The notes: a model not told the origin generated them from the sequence alone. A stretch of 64,000 nucleotides of DNA from Tetracentron sinense (GCA_015143295.1 CM026554.1:53938627-54002626), one strand, 5' to 3'; positions 10,650 through 23,408 are shown, numbered from the stretch's first letter. Translations and numbers: made by a program.

Positions 10650-11980
10650 AGAGTTTAGACATACGTCAAAGCAAATTTTAAACATGGAGGTTAATAGATA
10701 ACCTAGTTTCATTAATCAAAACTTTCACATTGGACCCGAGAGATGAATTAATGACCTTAATATGTTATAATTTAATATAAAAAATCAAAAAGCTAATAAT
10801 GTTTTGGAATTTATAATTAAATATCCTTTTATATAGCATATCTAGGCCCAACTTTACATCACCAAAAGTATCTTTCTAAGTTGTTCTGCACCTAGGCTCT
10901 CTCTTTGATACTCTAGCTGGCTTTTGTTTATTTTCTTTTTCTTAGGTGGCCAACTCTGAGGCGTGGATATCAGTTACCTCCAATTATTTGCTAATGGGGT
11001 GAATGGGTACTAATCCCACATCACCCAAGGGCAACCTTCTCTAAAGAAGATAACATGGCGTTTTAGTTCTATAGAAGTCATTATCATTGATAATGACTTC
11101 TTCCAACGCCTGGCAGTTGAATTAAATGTCTACAAATTGACTCATGACCTACTTAGCACGTAAAAAAAAGGGACAGATATTGCCTCAGCGATCAAACTTG
11201 CAAAACCCGGCATTTGAAGTTTTGGCACTTTGAAAGTATACCCTAAAAAGTAAAAAGAGAAAGAAAGAAAAAAAAAAAAAAAAAAAGGCACGAATCATAT
11301 TGAAAAAATGAATGTAACAACCAAACCAACAAGAATTAAACGATGAAAAATGCTCATTAAAAAAGATTGAAAAGCAATGACACAATCAGACCTGTAACAG
11401 CTACATAAAAACGTAGTAGCTGTTAAGTTTGAAGAGATTCCGCAAAGTGATTAGAATTGTTTTTCTACGCTTTCGTTGACGCGTTTGAAGAAAGCAACAC
11501 CTCTCAAAATCGAATCCCTGAAAAATCATATATATAGAGAAAACGGAACGAGATTGGGTCCACGCGGAGAAATCACATCTTAGGGTCTTATTACAGACTT
11601 TAGCAGCTGAAAGAGAGAGAGACACACAAAAATCCCTACTATTCATGAAAATAACCAATATGTCCCTCAGATTCTTATATGGACCAAAATACCCTCGGAA
11701 GGTAGAAGACTGAGAGCCCTCTAATGTCAGACATTACCGTAATACCTCTTAAAATGATACATTTGGAGAAAATCTGCTTTGAAGTCAAGGTATATTCTTT
11801 GTTTGTATATAGTTAAAAAGTCAAGGTATATTCTTTGTCTGTATAAAGTTTATGTACTATATAGTAATACCTCTTAAAATGATATATTTGGAAAAAAAAA
11901 ATCTGCTTTCCGAAATCAAGGTATATCCTTTTGTTTGGCATCAGATTGTGTATGGCAGAAGCTACAAAAATGGTCGGTCT
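10650..11980. other. Intergenic DNA with A-run and small hairpin
   Basis: No gene recognised. There is an A-run near 11267-11286 and a short perfect hairpin near 11396-11427 (AACAGCTAC/GTAGCTGTT). A local duplication occurs near 11740-11930 (CAAGGTATATTCTTTG and GATATATTTGG words occur two or three times). The minus-strand frame at 11401-11658 resembles no family I know. Confidence 0.4.
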
Positions 11981-11984
11981 CCAG

Positions 11985-12420
11985 GTGGATGAATCTCAAC
12001 CATAGTTAAGAGGGACACATAGCAAAGAAAAGGGAGCCGAGACGCCCTTCCTCCAGTCACCGACCAAGAGGCGATTATTTTCCTTTCTTTAAAGTTATTG
12101 TACTATACTGAAGTTTTCTATTTGAGATCAAATCACAACCAATTGCAATTGAACTCGAGGAGAGTTCAATTGCACCCACAAGCCAACACGTGTCCCTTTT
12201 AAGTTTTAACCCTTATTAACTGTGATTAAGATTCACTAAACCCTAAGGTTCAACAATATAATCTTAGTTTTGTTTTAAAAATATTTAACTTTAATTAAGA
12301 AATTATAACCCTTATTAATATTTTTTTTTTTAAACCCACGTTATATTATTGAACTCTAAGGGTTGGTAAAATCTTAACCAACAATTAATAGAGGTTGAAA
12401 GGGACACCTTGACCTGTGAG
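11985..12420. repeat. Foldback units of the TTAAGATTCA family
   Basis: A lone reverse unit lies near 11985-12020 (GGATGAATCTCAACCATAGT). A complete small palindrome follows at about 12165-12425, with forward arm (TAACTGTGATTAAGATTCAC near 12220), T-rich centre and reverse arm (near 12345-12415). Outer words ACACGTGTCCCTTTTAA and GAAAGGGACACC are inverted counterparts. Confidence 0.6.
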
Positions 12421-12424
12421 TGCG

Positions 12425-15135
12425 ATTGAAGTCAGTGTGATCCGATCTCCATTTATGTCTGATCCACATATATGATGGTAAGGGCATGCTCGTCCTCACC
12501 ATAGGGAGATCCTAGAATTGAGAACGCGACATCAAGGTTCATAATTTTGTTTTAATTTCAAAAAAATTTGGTTTATTCCACCAAACCGAAATGGCTAATA
12601 TCCCGAATTGAATAATTTCAGCCAAAATTTCAAATTTTATTTTTAAATTATGTTTTTAATTATTTTTACTAAAATACCTATATATTAATATTTATGTAAA
12701 TATATAAAATTTTAAAAAAAAATTATTCAGCATCGGTATATCATGAATATATTTCATTTTAATAAAATACTTTTTATTAAAAAAAATCCATAATTTCACC
12801 TAAAAATACAAAATATTCAAAATAATTTTCAAATTTTCAGTTTCGTTTGGGGGACCTATATTTTCGACATAAAAGAGATTTCAAACCTTGGGTGACAATG
12901 ACATCCCAAAGAGTCTTGAGATGGCCTCTAAAAAAGAAAAAGATAATCCCCACGGTGATACAGGCGTCGGTCCACATTTTAAAATCAAAATTGAATATGC
13001 ATATTTGATCACATTGTCTCAACTAAATTTTAGAGACAATCTGTTCTCTGCAGGAACAGATATATAGTGGACAAGTTCTTTTTATCAAATTTATGAGGAT
13101 TTGTTGAAAGGTATTACTATACTGTGTGAACAACACATCCTGCAAAATGTAGAAATCATCAATCAGCCCTAAAACGTGCTGAAGAAATGATAGATAACCA
13201 CTTGCAGTTTACCCTTAAAACAGTCAAAGCTCCCATAGGCCATAGCTTCTAAAAAGTTTTATAATTACAGGTGATCCCTTGCAATAATAATGGATGAATA
13301 ACCAGGAAAGTTTTTAACTTGCGATTTTGATTAGCAGCTTCAAACTGTAGTATTATGGCTTTACTTGTCAGAAAAAAAAAATGTAGTTTCTGGCTCTTTC
13401 TGGAACTAGATTACAAATATAGTCTCGTTCTATTCTTAATTTTTTGGTAATTGTCGCACTCACTATTGGTCAGAAACTGCATAAAAAAAGATTAGTATCA
13501 CTTGCCGGATTGAGTTAACAAGTGTTAAGTAACTGAGCTTTTACAGCACCTATCTACTTATTTCTTTTTGGTTTTATCTTCAAATATCCTTATATTACTC
13601 AATCCACTAATTAACCTACTAAAAAGTGACCTCTTCTAGGTTCAGGTTAGCAATTTAAATCCTAGTTTCAATTCAAAGTAGCAAGTTAAGCTACCAAGTA
13701 AAAGAACACTGTCATAGAAAAACCATAATATTTACAACTTTCCATCATATAGTTTTTGCCATTTAAATAGTAAGTCAAGGTCCACAGCTAAGATCATGCA
13801 TATAAATTCACAATTATAACTATGAGGACAAATTTAAGATATCTCCTTAGAAAATAAGAGATGATTGAAATGATAAACTGTGTCAAGCATCACGTAGAAT
13901 TGACAAGGAGGGTTGTATATCAGAGGCAGAATAGAGCAAATGAAGGTCCTTGCATGAATGTGAAGGGGGAAGAATAAAGGAAGAAAAAATATTTGCATTG
14001 CAGGAGGCAGAGAACCAGCATGCAGACATTTGAGGACAAGGAGATGAGACTACTGTGGGTAAGGGCCATTCAGTTAGTACAACAAACCCAAGCAAGATAG
14101 CTTAAGTGAGTTCGAAGGTGGGTTCTGATCTGCCACTACCAAACTGATACTAAGGAATGTGATTTACTAGTTTTAGTGGAACAAGAAGATTTGATATGAT
14201 AGAAGTAATGATGTACACAGACTAAAAGGAGTTTCTGGGCTGGTTATATCTAGAGCTCCTTAACTGCTAGAGTCCAATCTCATTTTCTTTTCATTTTTTT
14301 GAGATGGCTCAGGAATATTGTTAATAGATAAGACAAAAGTTCTAGTGCATTGAATTTCCTACATACAATTGTTTCCAATTTGGCGAGAATTAGCAATTAT
14401 ATTTATATGGCATTTCATTTGTGGAAACATACAAAATATCTACTCCACAGTACGACGTCTTAGATACCAGTTCATAAATCTTAGATGCCAGTTGTCATTT
14501 GAAAATGCCAATTTCATAATTAGAAAGATATTCAGAAGTCCAGCACCCAGCCTTCTCTCTAGTTACATCATAAATTTAACTACTGTTGTTTTTCCAATAG
14601 TTCTTGATCTTTATACCCATTTATTAATGGAGATGGAAACACGTATGAGTCCTTCTGGTGATTCAAAAAAATAGAACAGTTCACCATATGAAGGAAAAGG
14701 TCATAAGAATTCCAATTGCATGAACTCAAGCTCACCTGGAGCAACAGAAAGCAAGTGCCTCAAAACAATAGTTTCTCATGTCGATAGCAGATAACTAAAA
14801 ACAAAAGAGATCTTAAAACTGATTGCTCAAATATTTGCATTGGCGTAAACGACTCTCTATCTCCAATCACTTGAACAAATGGATTACATCAACTGTTCAT
14901 GGTGGACTTCTCACTTTTGAAACAATTGACTTTCTAAATATCTGTTTCATAATCAAAAACTATTGAACTTTTTACAAAGTTACGGATATTAATCTCCAAG
15001 TTTTAACCAGATTAGATGACATAGAAAGATCTCAAGACCATATTTGATGACATAGAAAGATCTCAGAATTTCATAGAAATCTGAATTCCTGTAAAAATGA
15101 TACTGGTGAAAAGTCATAAAGAAGTATGCCAAAAG
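12425..15135. other. Intergenic DNA, no gene seen
   Basis: AT-rich DNA downstream (on the minus strand) of MHF2. Small open frames at 12837-13022, 13883-14095 and 14369-14674 show no recognisable domain. A 15-20 bp word (GATGACATAGAAAGATCTCA) is repeated near 15014 and 15047. No RNA gene seen. Confidence 0.45.
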
Positions 15136-15139
15136 TACC

Positions 15140-18100
15140 TTAAAAGTCAAGAAGAAGCTGCGGAAGTATCCTCTCCAAATGAGTCGCTTCTATTTTACTA
15201 GTACCCTCAGCTTCAGCAATTGTAGCAGCACGCTGCACGGCCTCTACGAAAGCAGGAAGATACTTATGTAGCATAATAAAACAAAGAAAACACCTATATA
15301 CCCTCAAGAAGCACATAGGTGTTAAATTCAAGTAGGTGCACCTGTGATGAAGACTTGGAGAAGTTCGCAGCTCAGCTTCAGCGCATTTGCATTAGCTGCA
15401 TCAGTGAAGACAAAAAGGAGAAAAAACAGTCACAACTAAAAACTTATGGATATGTAATTTTTCGGTGACCAGCTTACCCAACATGAATGTGTAACAGATC
15501 ATGAACATTAGAACAGAAACTGAAAATGTGAGACATAAATCCAATATGAATTGTGGTATTACAATTTAAAACAGTATCTGAATGTTTAATTGTGAAATGC
15601 AAAACATGTTCTTCAATTCAACCAGCAGAAATACATAGTTGAGATGGCACCCATGTATTTAAATTCCAAACATTCTATGAATTTCAGCTAACACAAATTT
15701 ACACGGTGAGAATGAGATATTGTAAACAGAATTCCTCGGGCCATTAACATAACTGTACAGAAAAGTATTAAAAAACAATAGAACAGATTGCCATTTTGTG
15801 CCGCACTGCATTTTGTTTATATATTTAAAAAATACAAAGCTGTTTTTTCTTTTCTTAATTGGTAAATATAAGATGATTCTTTTTAAAAAAAAAGCAAAAC
15901 ACCTGAATTACAAAACCAGGTTGATGCAAAAAGAGGAAAGGAAAACCCAGCAAAAACAAAAATTGAAAGCACTAATTGGGTTCAACAAGGAGAGGAATCC
16001 AATTAGGACCCCCCAACAAAAGATCACACATACTGATATATCCATACAGGCATGTCATAGTAATTGAAAATTAACATGCATGTAAATACATAAAAACAAG
16101 TAAGGGGCAAAATCTCACCACAACATATACAAGTAGAAGTACAAAAACATGAACAAAATTGAATCCCACAGTTCTTCTAATTGCCAACTTGAAATGAACG
16201 TCTGGCATGATAATTTTCATAATATCCTTGTACAGTTAATATAAAACATATTCAATAAAGATGGGAAATACCAGGAGTTGGTCGATTTCTCTTGGATGGT
16301 CCAGCTCTTAACTGCACCAATCAAAAACTAGATTGGAGATCATAATCATATACTTAATCACCAAGAAAGAGGTTTAGGATTAATCGACATGCAGATATAT
16401 ATATATAAACATACAATTTGATGACTTTCTTAAATGGCTCTAGCGGAAATATTCAACCAATCATGAACCTTCAACCACAGTAACTCTACTAGCATCACTA
16501 TTTGCATGGTGCAAATAACTTCTCCTCGGCGATTGTAACAAATACAATTACAATTTGAAGGGGAAAAATCAAGCATAAATCCTGCTCAACTTATATCAAG
16601 AAACGCTGCTTAATGCTGAGCATCTTGACATTATATTCATGAAAAAATTGAATCAAACTTCTCACTGCCATAATCTCTCGAAAAACACCTCATAAGACAG
16701 TACTTCTTATCATGTACGTTCTTGGCACATTTGGGGGAAGAGGGTCCTTTGTTAATTGCATCGGTAGCTTGGTCTCTTTGGAAAGAACGGAATTCAAGGG
16801 TCTTTGAAAACTTTCCCTCATCTCATGCAAGAACCTGCCAAAGAGCTGGACATTTCTTGGCACAGTGGTGCTTATGGTTGTTAAATCCTTGCGATTTGCG
16901 ATTCAAATCCTACGATTCGATTCAAATCCCAAGCAAAACGATTCAAATCCTACGATTCGATTCAAATCCCAAGCAAAACGATTCAAATCGGTGCTGAAAA
17001 TCTTAATTGGGTAAATCCCATTTGATTTACGATTCAGGTTACGATTTATGATTCAAATCGTACGATTCAAACGATTCGAGCACAAAACCCCTTTTACGGA
17101 CCAATATTTACAAAAAATATTTTTTATTCTTTTGATTTTTTAAAGGTATTTAATGTCTTTTAAGAAGTGAAAAGAAAGAGGTTACGGACATGTCAAAGCC
17201 CCTATTTGGGTTGTCTCTCTATTGCTGTGAAACGGGAAAAAAAAAGAGAAAGAAAATAGAAGAAATGAGGTAGGAGAAAGATGGAATTGAATTTTGGAAA
17301 AAAATGATAACTTATTTTATTAGTCTTTTTAATGGTACAAGTCTTTTGATGTTTGATCTCATACGACATGATTATATGAGTTTACTTTGTTGATTTATCT
17401 TTAATGATATTGGAGTATTTTTTTTTTCAGTTTATGGAGATCATTCACATTTTTTATAGTGTATGCAATGAAATATTCATTACTTTGTTTTATCAATAGA
17501 TGTAAATGAAATCTTTTGGATAATAGATTATTATATTTTTTTTTTTTATTAACTAATTTTTTGTATTTTTTAAACAATTTTTAAAAAATGGATTAAATCT
17601 TATGATTTACGATTTGAATCCCGATTTGAATCAAATCGGTCCTAAAACGATTTTACGATTCGATTACGATTTAACAACCTTGGTGGTGCTCCATCATGGA
17701 GAACTCTGATTTAGCATGTTTAAAATTTTTTCTGTAATTCTATCCTTTATTATCTTGTTTTTACTTTCTACTTAGTTTGTTCTGCCTTGGGTTCACTCCC
17801 TTGTGACCACTTGGTCCCCACTTGTACTCCTCTCATTTCTTATTATATATAAATATATCTCTAGTTACCAATCCAAAAAAAAAAGATGGTACTACACACT
17901 ATGAACTCCTGAAAGAGATGAACTAGTTGTTGGATATTTTATAGTTGTTTATCAAATTTCTTTAAGACTTGTGTCTTTCAGAAAATGTTTTAGTTACACT
18001 TGTGAGAAACGTAAAGTTTGCATGAGTTGCACATTTTGTGAAAAATTAAATTTCCAATAGTTGTATCCTTAAGGAACAATTAGTTTACAGTGGTTGTGTC

Positions 18101-19050
18101 TTTTGGAACAATTGGGTTCTATTGGTTGTCTTTTGTGAAAGGGAGTTGGGTTGCCTCTACAAAGGCATCCCTCATTCAAACAACAATGATTTTATTAATT
18201 TTATCTCTTTTAAATTTCAATCAACTGTTATTTTTATATTCTTTGTTATTTTTCGGGTTACACTATATGGTGATTCGAGCTAGTATACCGTGGGTGCATA
18301 CAAGTGATCAGACGATGTTGTATCCTGGAGGTTGGGTGCTAAAGAACCTTATGCACTAAGTAGTCAGGGTTCTAACCGAGCAGATAGACTTGGGGCCAAG
18401 CGATTTCTGTCACGCCTCCACCAACTGTTCAAAATCTATAAGTATTTTCTTCTTTAATTTCATTTATTTTATTTTATGTTGCTCATTTTGTCTAGATATT
18501 CCAATTTTGTAAGAGCAATACCCCTTCTAGAGCTTTAAATGGCCGATAACAGAGATGTAACAGAAATGCTGGTATAGAAAGCAAATCTAATTGTACTTTT
18601 ATAAGAAATGTATCGAGTTTAATATTGCTGAATTAATTAATTAATTTTATTTTATAAAGTATAAAGACTCAACACATATTACAAAATTATCACTAAGATC
18701 TGAATCTAAACAGAAAAATGGGAATGTGAGATATGTAAGAGAACTTATACCTCACAGTCCAAATTCTTGGTGCCTTGGTTTCTCTCACGCTCTGCAGTGG
18801 AAATAAAAAATATAAAGAAAATGATCAGAAGTGGTTATAACTTAAGAATAGGTATGAAATAAAATCTAACCTAGCGTTCTTCTGCTCCAGACGAGCTTGA
18901 AAATGGCATGAATCAGATCCTGATACGCAATAAAACAAAACATCAGCTAAAATATGTTAGTCTCAAAAACACTCAATTCTATCCAAGTAAAACAGAAGCA
19001 GAGCGGAAATCAGGGCTTTACAGCCTTACAGGATCTAAGGGGTTCTCCAT
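15140..19050 (-). CDS. MHF2: MHF2 / CENP-X histone-fold protein
   Basis: Rebuilt from six minus-strand exons: 19030-19050, 18871-18919, 18751-18791, 16272-16311, 15342-15395, 15140-15243. Together they total 309 nt in one frame, giving 102 residues, and all introns are GT-AG. The product starts MENPLDPDLIHAIFKLVWSR and ends TSKIEATHLERILPQLLLDF, as expected for CENP-X/MHF2. Known role of the family: MHF2 pairs with MHF1 (CENP-S) through the histone fold, binds branched DNA and works with FANCM in fork repair and in limiting meiotic crossovers. The exons are tiny (21-104 nt). Intron 3 is large (16312-18750) because of nested transposons. The start is the only ATG in frame before the conserved DPDLIHAIF block. 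Alternative start or splice choices are possible but not needed. Confidence 0.88.
16706..17884 (+). mobile_element. 5'-truncated L1-type LINE in MHF2 intron 3
   Basis: Residues such as ASVAWSLWKERNSRVFENF (encoded near 16750-16810) match the region after the reverse transcriptase of plant L1 LINEs. The 3' part looks like a plant L1 tail and ends in an A-run at about 17874-17884. It is interrupted by a hAT-type element at 16873-17682, after which the LINE frame resumes. A weak candidate target duplication is AGACAGTACTT before 16706 against AGATGGTACTA after the tail. It is antisense to MHF2. Confidence 0.65.
16873..17682. mobile_element. hAT-type MITE inserted in the LINE
   Basis: The 8-bp target duplication GTGGTGCT is perfect (16865-16872 and 17683-17690). 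Terminal inverted repeats are TATGGTTGTTAAATC at the left and CAAGGTTGTTAAATC read inward from the right. The ends are filled with repeated GATTCAAATC/ACGATTCGATT words, including a 40-bp unit duplicated at about 16896-16990. Eight-bp duplication plus short TIRs indicates the hAT superfamily. No transposase is seen. Confidence 0.85.
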
Positions 19051-19124
19051 GGATATATGATAACCAGTTATGAGTTTCTATAATTCTCTATTTTTAATTT
19101 CAATTTCAGTTTCGTTGCCCCCAA

Positions 19125-19205
19125 CGCCCTTATGTTATGGCTTTGTGGTGGCGCGTTGTAAACTGAAGGTCAGTAATTCGATCCTGCATGAGGCATTAAT
19201 GTCTT
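19125..19205 (+). repeat. Possible SINE fragment upstream of MHF2
   Basis: ATGGCTTTGTGGTGG followed by GGTCAGTAATTCGATCC resembles the A and B boxes of a tRNA-derived element at about the normal spacing. It lies less than 100 bases upstream of the MHF2 start codon (the gene is on the other strand), so it could sit in the promoter or leader. Confidence 0.3.
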
Positions 19206-19244
19206 AATTTATTTTTTTGGTTTCTTATTATGATGGTCACCTTA

Positions 19245-19480
19245 ATTCTTTTTGGAAGGGGTAATCAATTATCTAAGTTAAGGAGTTAGATTAGGACTTG
19301 AGAGTTAGGTTAGTACAAAGGTAGATTTTCAACCATCACATCGGCATAATCGAACTCATGTCTCTCCCAAATGGAGATATACTTCCTACTGGCTCGGAGG
19401 CTTATTCAATGTAGATGTTTACTATGTCTTTTCACCCATTTACTCTAGGCTAATTGGCTAAGCAAGTGGATCCTCTCTTT
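19245..19480 (-). repeat. Au-like tRNA-derived SINE, family S2 (minus)
   Basis: Read on the minus strand, this copy parallels the plus-strand copy at 19982-20180. Shared parts include a CTTAGCCAATTAG A-box-like start, a middle GAGTTCGATTATGCCGATG, then GGTTGAAAATCTACCTTTG and CTAACCTAACTC, ending in GATAATTGATTACCCC. It is more diverged than the plus-strand copy. Confidence 0.5.
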
Positions 19481-19958
19481 CCGGGTTGTTTAGCATCATT
19501 TCTCATGAATAATTTTTCTTATCCCAGAAACAAAAACAGTCTAAACAGGTTTGGCAGGTCAATTTTAGGAAACAATTTTAAGAATCATCCTGTTTTACGC
19601 ACAATTTTTAGGAAACATAAAAAATTTGTTTTTGCAAAATCAATTATGAAAAGCACGCTTATAACGAATGAGATGAGCATCAAAAATTGACTTAGATAGA
19701 TGAGACATAAATTTTATGATACTTATATATGTGCTGATGATATAACCATATTTAATGCCTAAAACAATTTTATTTATTTTTCTTTTTCTTTTTTTCATCC
19801 AAACGTTATTCTGTTTTTTTTATTTCTTCATAATTGATTCTGACTGATAGTTACCAAATGCATTCACAGTATAAAATTGATTATAAAAATCAAAACTTAT
19901 AAGAATTAATTCTTTTTCAAAATGAGAGAATCACCGGAACTGATGCCAAACGGCCCCT
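19481..19958. repeat. Probable MITE between two SINEs
   Basis: The left end GGGTTGTTTAGCATCA and the right end TGATGCCAAACGGCCCC are inverted counterparts. The interior is AT-rich and noncoding despite a small open frame. Target duplication was not resolved, so the superfamily is left open. Confidence 0.4.
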
Positions 19959-19981
19959 TGAATGTCTCCAAATTAGATATT

Positions 19982-20180
19982 CGATGATACCTAGCTTAGT
20001 TGGTAAAGTCTTGTGTTTGAATGCTTCTGAGTTTGCGTCAGTGGTATGTCGTATATCCCAAATAGGGAAGGACTTAGCATTCGAGTATATCGGTACTGTA
20101 GGTTGAAGACCCACCTTTATACTACACTAACTCTAACCCAGATAAATGATTACCCTTACTCCCTCCTAGGGAAAAAAAAA
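19982..20180 (+). repeat. Au-like tRNA-derived SINE, family S2 (plus)
   Basis: It starts TACCTAGCTTAGTTGGTAAA (A-box-like) and later carries GGTTGAAGACCC, ending in an A-run (GGGAAAAAAAAAAG near 20169). The start resembles the plant Au SINE family as I remember it. A minus-strand relative lies at 19245-19480. Confidence 0.55.
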
Positions 20181-20203
20181 AGAGTTTTGGTGGGAACTGA
20201 GGA

Positions 20204-20608
20204 AGTAAGGGTGCACATAGGTTAGGTAAGCCCTGCCAAATTTGGTGATGGGTCAGACGAGCCTCATTGCCCTAAACTCGGGGGTAAAAGTAAGGGTGTA
20301 ATTGAGCCTAGCTGAGCCAAGTAGTAAGGTATTCATGCTTTGATTAGGTAAGTTACAATGATGCTCAAGTTCAACTCGAGCTCAACTCAACCTTCACTAT
20401 TCTTGTTGTTAAAGCTTGACTCGTGAACACAACTATTAGCTCGGCTTGGCTTTTAGATCAAAAGCCTAGATTCTTTTATTTTAGATTTACGAACAATGCT
20501 TTGACATAGGGCTAGGGTGCCAAACCCCTGTGATTAGATTATAAGCTTAGTAAGAGAAAGTTGGCTATAGTTTTTGTTCAACTAATAGTTAGGACCAAGA
20601 GAGATGTC
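20204..20608. repeat. hAT-like GAGCTC-rich repeat remnant
   Basis: Words such as GGTGTAATTGAGCC, AGCTGAGCC and CAACTCGAGCTCAACTC resemble a common plant miniature element rich in GAGCTCG words. A similar stretch at 24400-24500 (CTTGGCTCG, AATGAGCTC) may be its other part, with the solo LTR and the Helitron between. This pairing is inference. Confidence 0.3.
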
Positions 20609-23044
20609 TGTAAACACCCCATTTTTACACCCTTAAAATTTTATCTTTAATTATTTTTTATTTTATTAATTTAATTAATTTTAATTATGTTTCATTATGG
20701 GAGCTTTGTTGATCTGGAGAGAGAGAGAGAGTGAGAGAGAGAGAGAGTTTCTAAAACTCCAATTCATCAAGCCCCGACCCAAATCTTCAAGGGTTTAAAC
20801 CCTAAAGCCCACAATCCTAAATCCACCAAAGCCCACTACTGTTGCCTATATAAAGCAAAGGAAAGGGTTCAAGAAAAACCAAAAAAATCTCATTCGGTGA
20901 GAAGCAAGACACCCCTCTTTTCCTCTTCTCCTCTTCTTCAGTTCTTCCTTTCTCTCTAGATCTCTTCTTCCCTTTGTTCTCCCTCACCGGCGGCAACATC
21001 TGCCTCTGATCGCCACTTCCAGCTCAGCAATGGACCAGCAACTCCATCACCGCCGAAGCCCTCTCTGCTATCCCTGGTTCACGCCATTTCAGTCCTCCAT
21101 TGAAGAATCTCTTGGTTGTGATTCAATTCAGTCCAGCTTGCGACACCACCACAGCTCCACCGCAGTAGCTCCATCACCGGGTTCTTCTCCAAAATCTCCA
21201 TCGACCAGCAGCAACCAGAAAGTTGCAACTCCGATCACCACCAGTCCCGATCATCATTTTCTTCGGTAAACCATTGCTATCGGCAGCAACAGCCCCATCT
21301 TCAAGGGCCACCACTTCAGACCACCTTAGATCGCCAAGCCATTCTTCATCGTTCTCATCAGCAGCTTGCTTGAGCTCCCAATCATCAATCCGGTGACCAG
21401 TGGCTAGATCTGATCCCATCTGCTTAGCTCCTCGCATCCTGAACCAGTCAGCGGCAGTTCCCTCTTCTCCAGTAGATCCCAATCACCGGTTTCCCGCCGG
21501 TGAGCTGCACTCCCTCTTTGCTCAGATTTCTCCTCCGGTCATCTTCTCCGGCAGCACTACCTCATATCTGACCTGTAGAATTCCACTTCTGGATCTATCT
21601 CTGGTCACTACCTACAACTCCTTCTATTTCTCTCTATTTATTTATTTATTTATTTTTCCTTTGGATCTGTATATTTGCATGTTTGAGAGAAGAGTTTATG
21701 TTCGTTTCTTCTTTTGGAGCATCGGATCAGCAACATCGCCATTGATTTTCTCTCCACTGCTGTACCCTAATGACGGTCAGGTATACCTCATCACTTAGCT
21801 TTTTGCATTCGTGTGGTTTGCAGTAGACTTAATTTTAGCATGTTTGTGTTTGGGTTTGATCAAGCCAAGGAACCAAGAGGAATAGAATCTGGTTAAGATT
21901 AGAATCTGTTTGAACATGGTCTTATTTGAAAACAGAATTTGGTTATGTACAAAATTTGAGTTTGGATAGGTTCTGATCAAAACCAGATTGTATTGCTGTT
22001 CGAGGCCCTTCTCCCTTTGTATTCGAATCCATCTCTTTGAGAAGGATGAGCTCTCCTTGATAATCTTAATTCTAGTGACTGAGCTAAAATTGATTTACTA
22101 GTTTTCTCCACTGGTCAATTTAGTTTTGGCACAATAACTTTAGTTTGGTCTCGGCTCGATCGTGGGTTACTTTCTAACTTTGGTTAAACCCTTGCTTTGA
22201 CATGAAATTTATTTTGCCTGACCTATTTTATTGAGATTGGATATGGTTAACTGAATTATTCTTAATTTATTTATTTATTCTTGTGTATTTGCAACTTATA
22301 TAGGATTAGGCCGTAGTTTTTTTTTCCTTTTTGCCTACCTCGGGCACTTAGGTGGATTCAACCCTAAACAACTTGTCTACCCGTTAGTTAAAAAATAAAA
22401 AAAAATAAAAATACAAAACAACAAAAACATTCAAAAAAACCCACAAAATTCAAAAAGGACCTACCTTAATAAATGAACGCCCCCTAGCGCTCCCCCATGA
22501 GCACCTAGCTACGCAACCAACTCCCGGAATGAGATTCATAAATCTCAATTCCGCTTCCCCCAACTCAAGCACGAGTTGGAAGTGACCACACTCCGAAACG
22601 AGTATAAAAACAGTCACCACCCCGAACTACTATTAGGGTATGATTCCGACTAACCGGATAAGTAGGCAGCCCAAACCAGGGTTCGACCCCAACCAAAGAT
22701 AAACTTTTTACACCCTATATTGATTTGTGTTTGATTAGCAAAATTAGTAATTGTTTAGGAAATTTTAAGTGCTTTTAAATGTTTAGCTTAGACCTAATGA
22801 GTAGGTTACCATCATCGGATGGAGGTCCTGGGGTACCTAACCCCTTCCCCAGGACCTAAATGGATCTCTTACTTAGACTACTCTGGACCGTAGACCCCTT
22901 ATTTTGGATTTATCTTGGGATCCTACTTCCCCTAAGTAGGTGGCGACTCTTAGAATAAATTTAGCGTTATTCCTCTACTCTCGGACCTTATCTCGACACT
23001 TAGAGTTGAGAGGGGAGAAAATGTGGTAAATTTATGTGTTTACA
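20609..23044 (+). mobile_element. Solo LTR, 2436 bp, probably Ty3/Gypsy
   Basis: The element runs from TGTAAACACC at the left to GTGTTTACA at the right. It is flanked by a perfect 5-bp target duplication ATGTC (20604-20608 and 23045-23049). The inverted ends TGTAAACA/TGTTTACA fit an LTR. No internal region or second LTR is present, so this is the product of recombination between two LTRs. The great length and the GTGGCGACTCTT word near 22940 recall Tat/Ogre-type Gypsy LTRs, but the family is inferred. A GA-repeat (20718-20750) and pyrimidine-rich stretches lie inside. Open frames near 21030-21800 belong to the LTR and are not host genes. Confidence 0.85.
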
Positions 23045-23408
23045 ATGTCCATATCACGATGAGAGATATCAATATCACAAGACAGATGAAAAACCTAAAA
23101 AAACTAGGGTAGGAAGCACATTATAGCGTGGTGCAAGAGTGGATATGAATTTCCGCATCGGAGGCGAAGGTGATCGAAGTGAGGGCTCATAGAGAATTAG
23201 AGGCATTGTGTGTTGCGTCTTCTTCCTATGAAAATTCACTTGAATTTGACTATACCAATTCCTATAGAAGCTAAGCGTGAACTATCTAACAATTTTGGGA
23301 TTGATCATAACTTAAAACATGTGTATTTTCTTATATACTCAATATATTTGATTAAATACATGCAATAGATAGACTCAGTAATCAATATACTTAAATATAT
23401 ATAATATA

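Noticed and set aside
11005-11035. Plant snRNA-type upstream element (TCCCACATCA)
   Set aside because: No TATA box at the required spacing and no snRNA sequence follows.
11401-11658. 85-residue minus-strand frame with upstream TATATATA
   Set aside because: No protein similarity that I know; the AT-rich context makes TATA words common.
21030-21798. Plus-strand frames of 79 and 132 residues
   Set aside because: They lie wholly inside the solo LTR with clean TG/CA ends and a target duplication, and show no domain.
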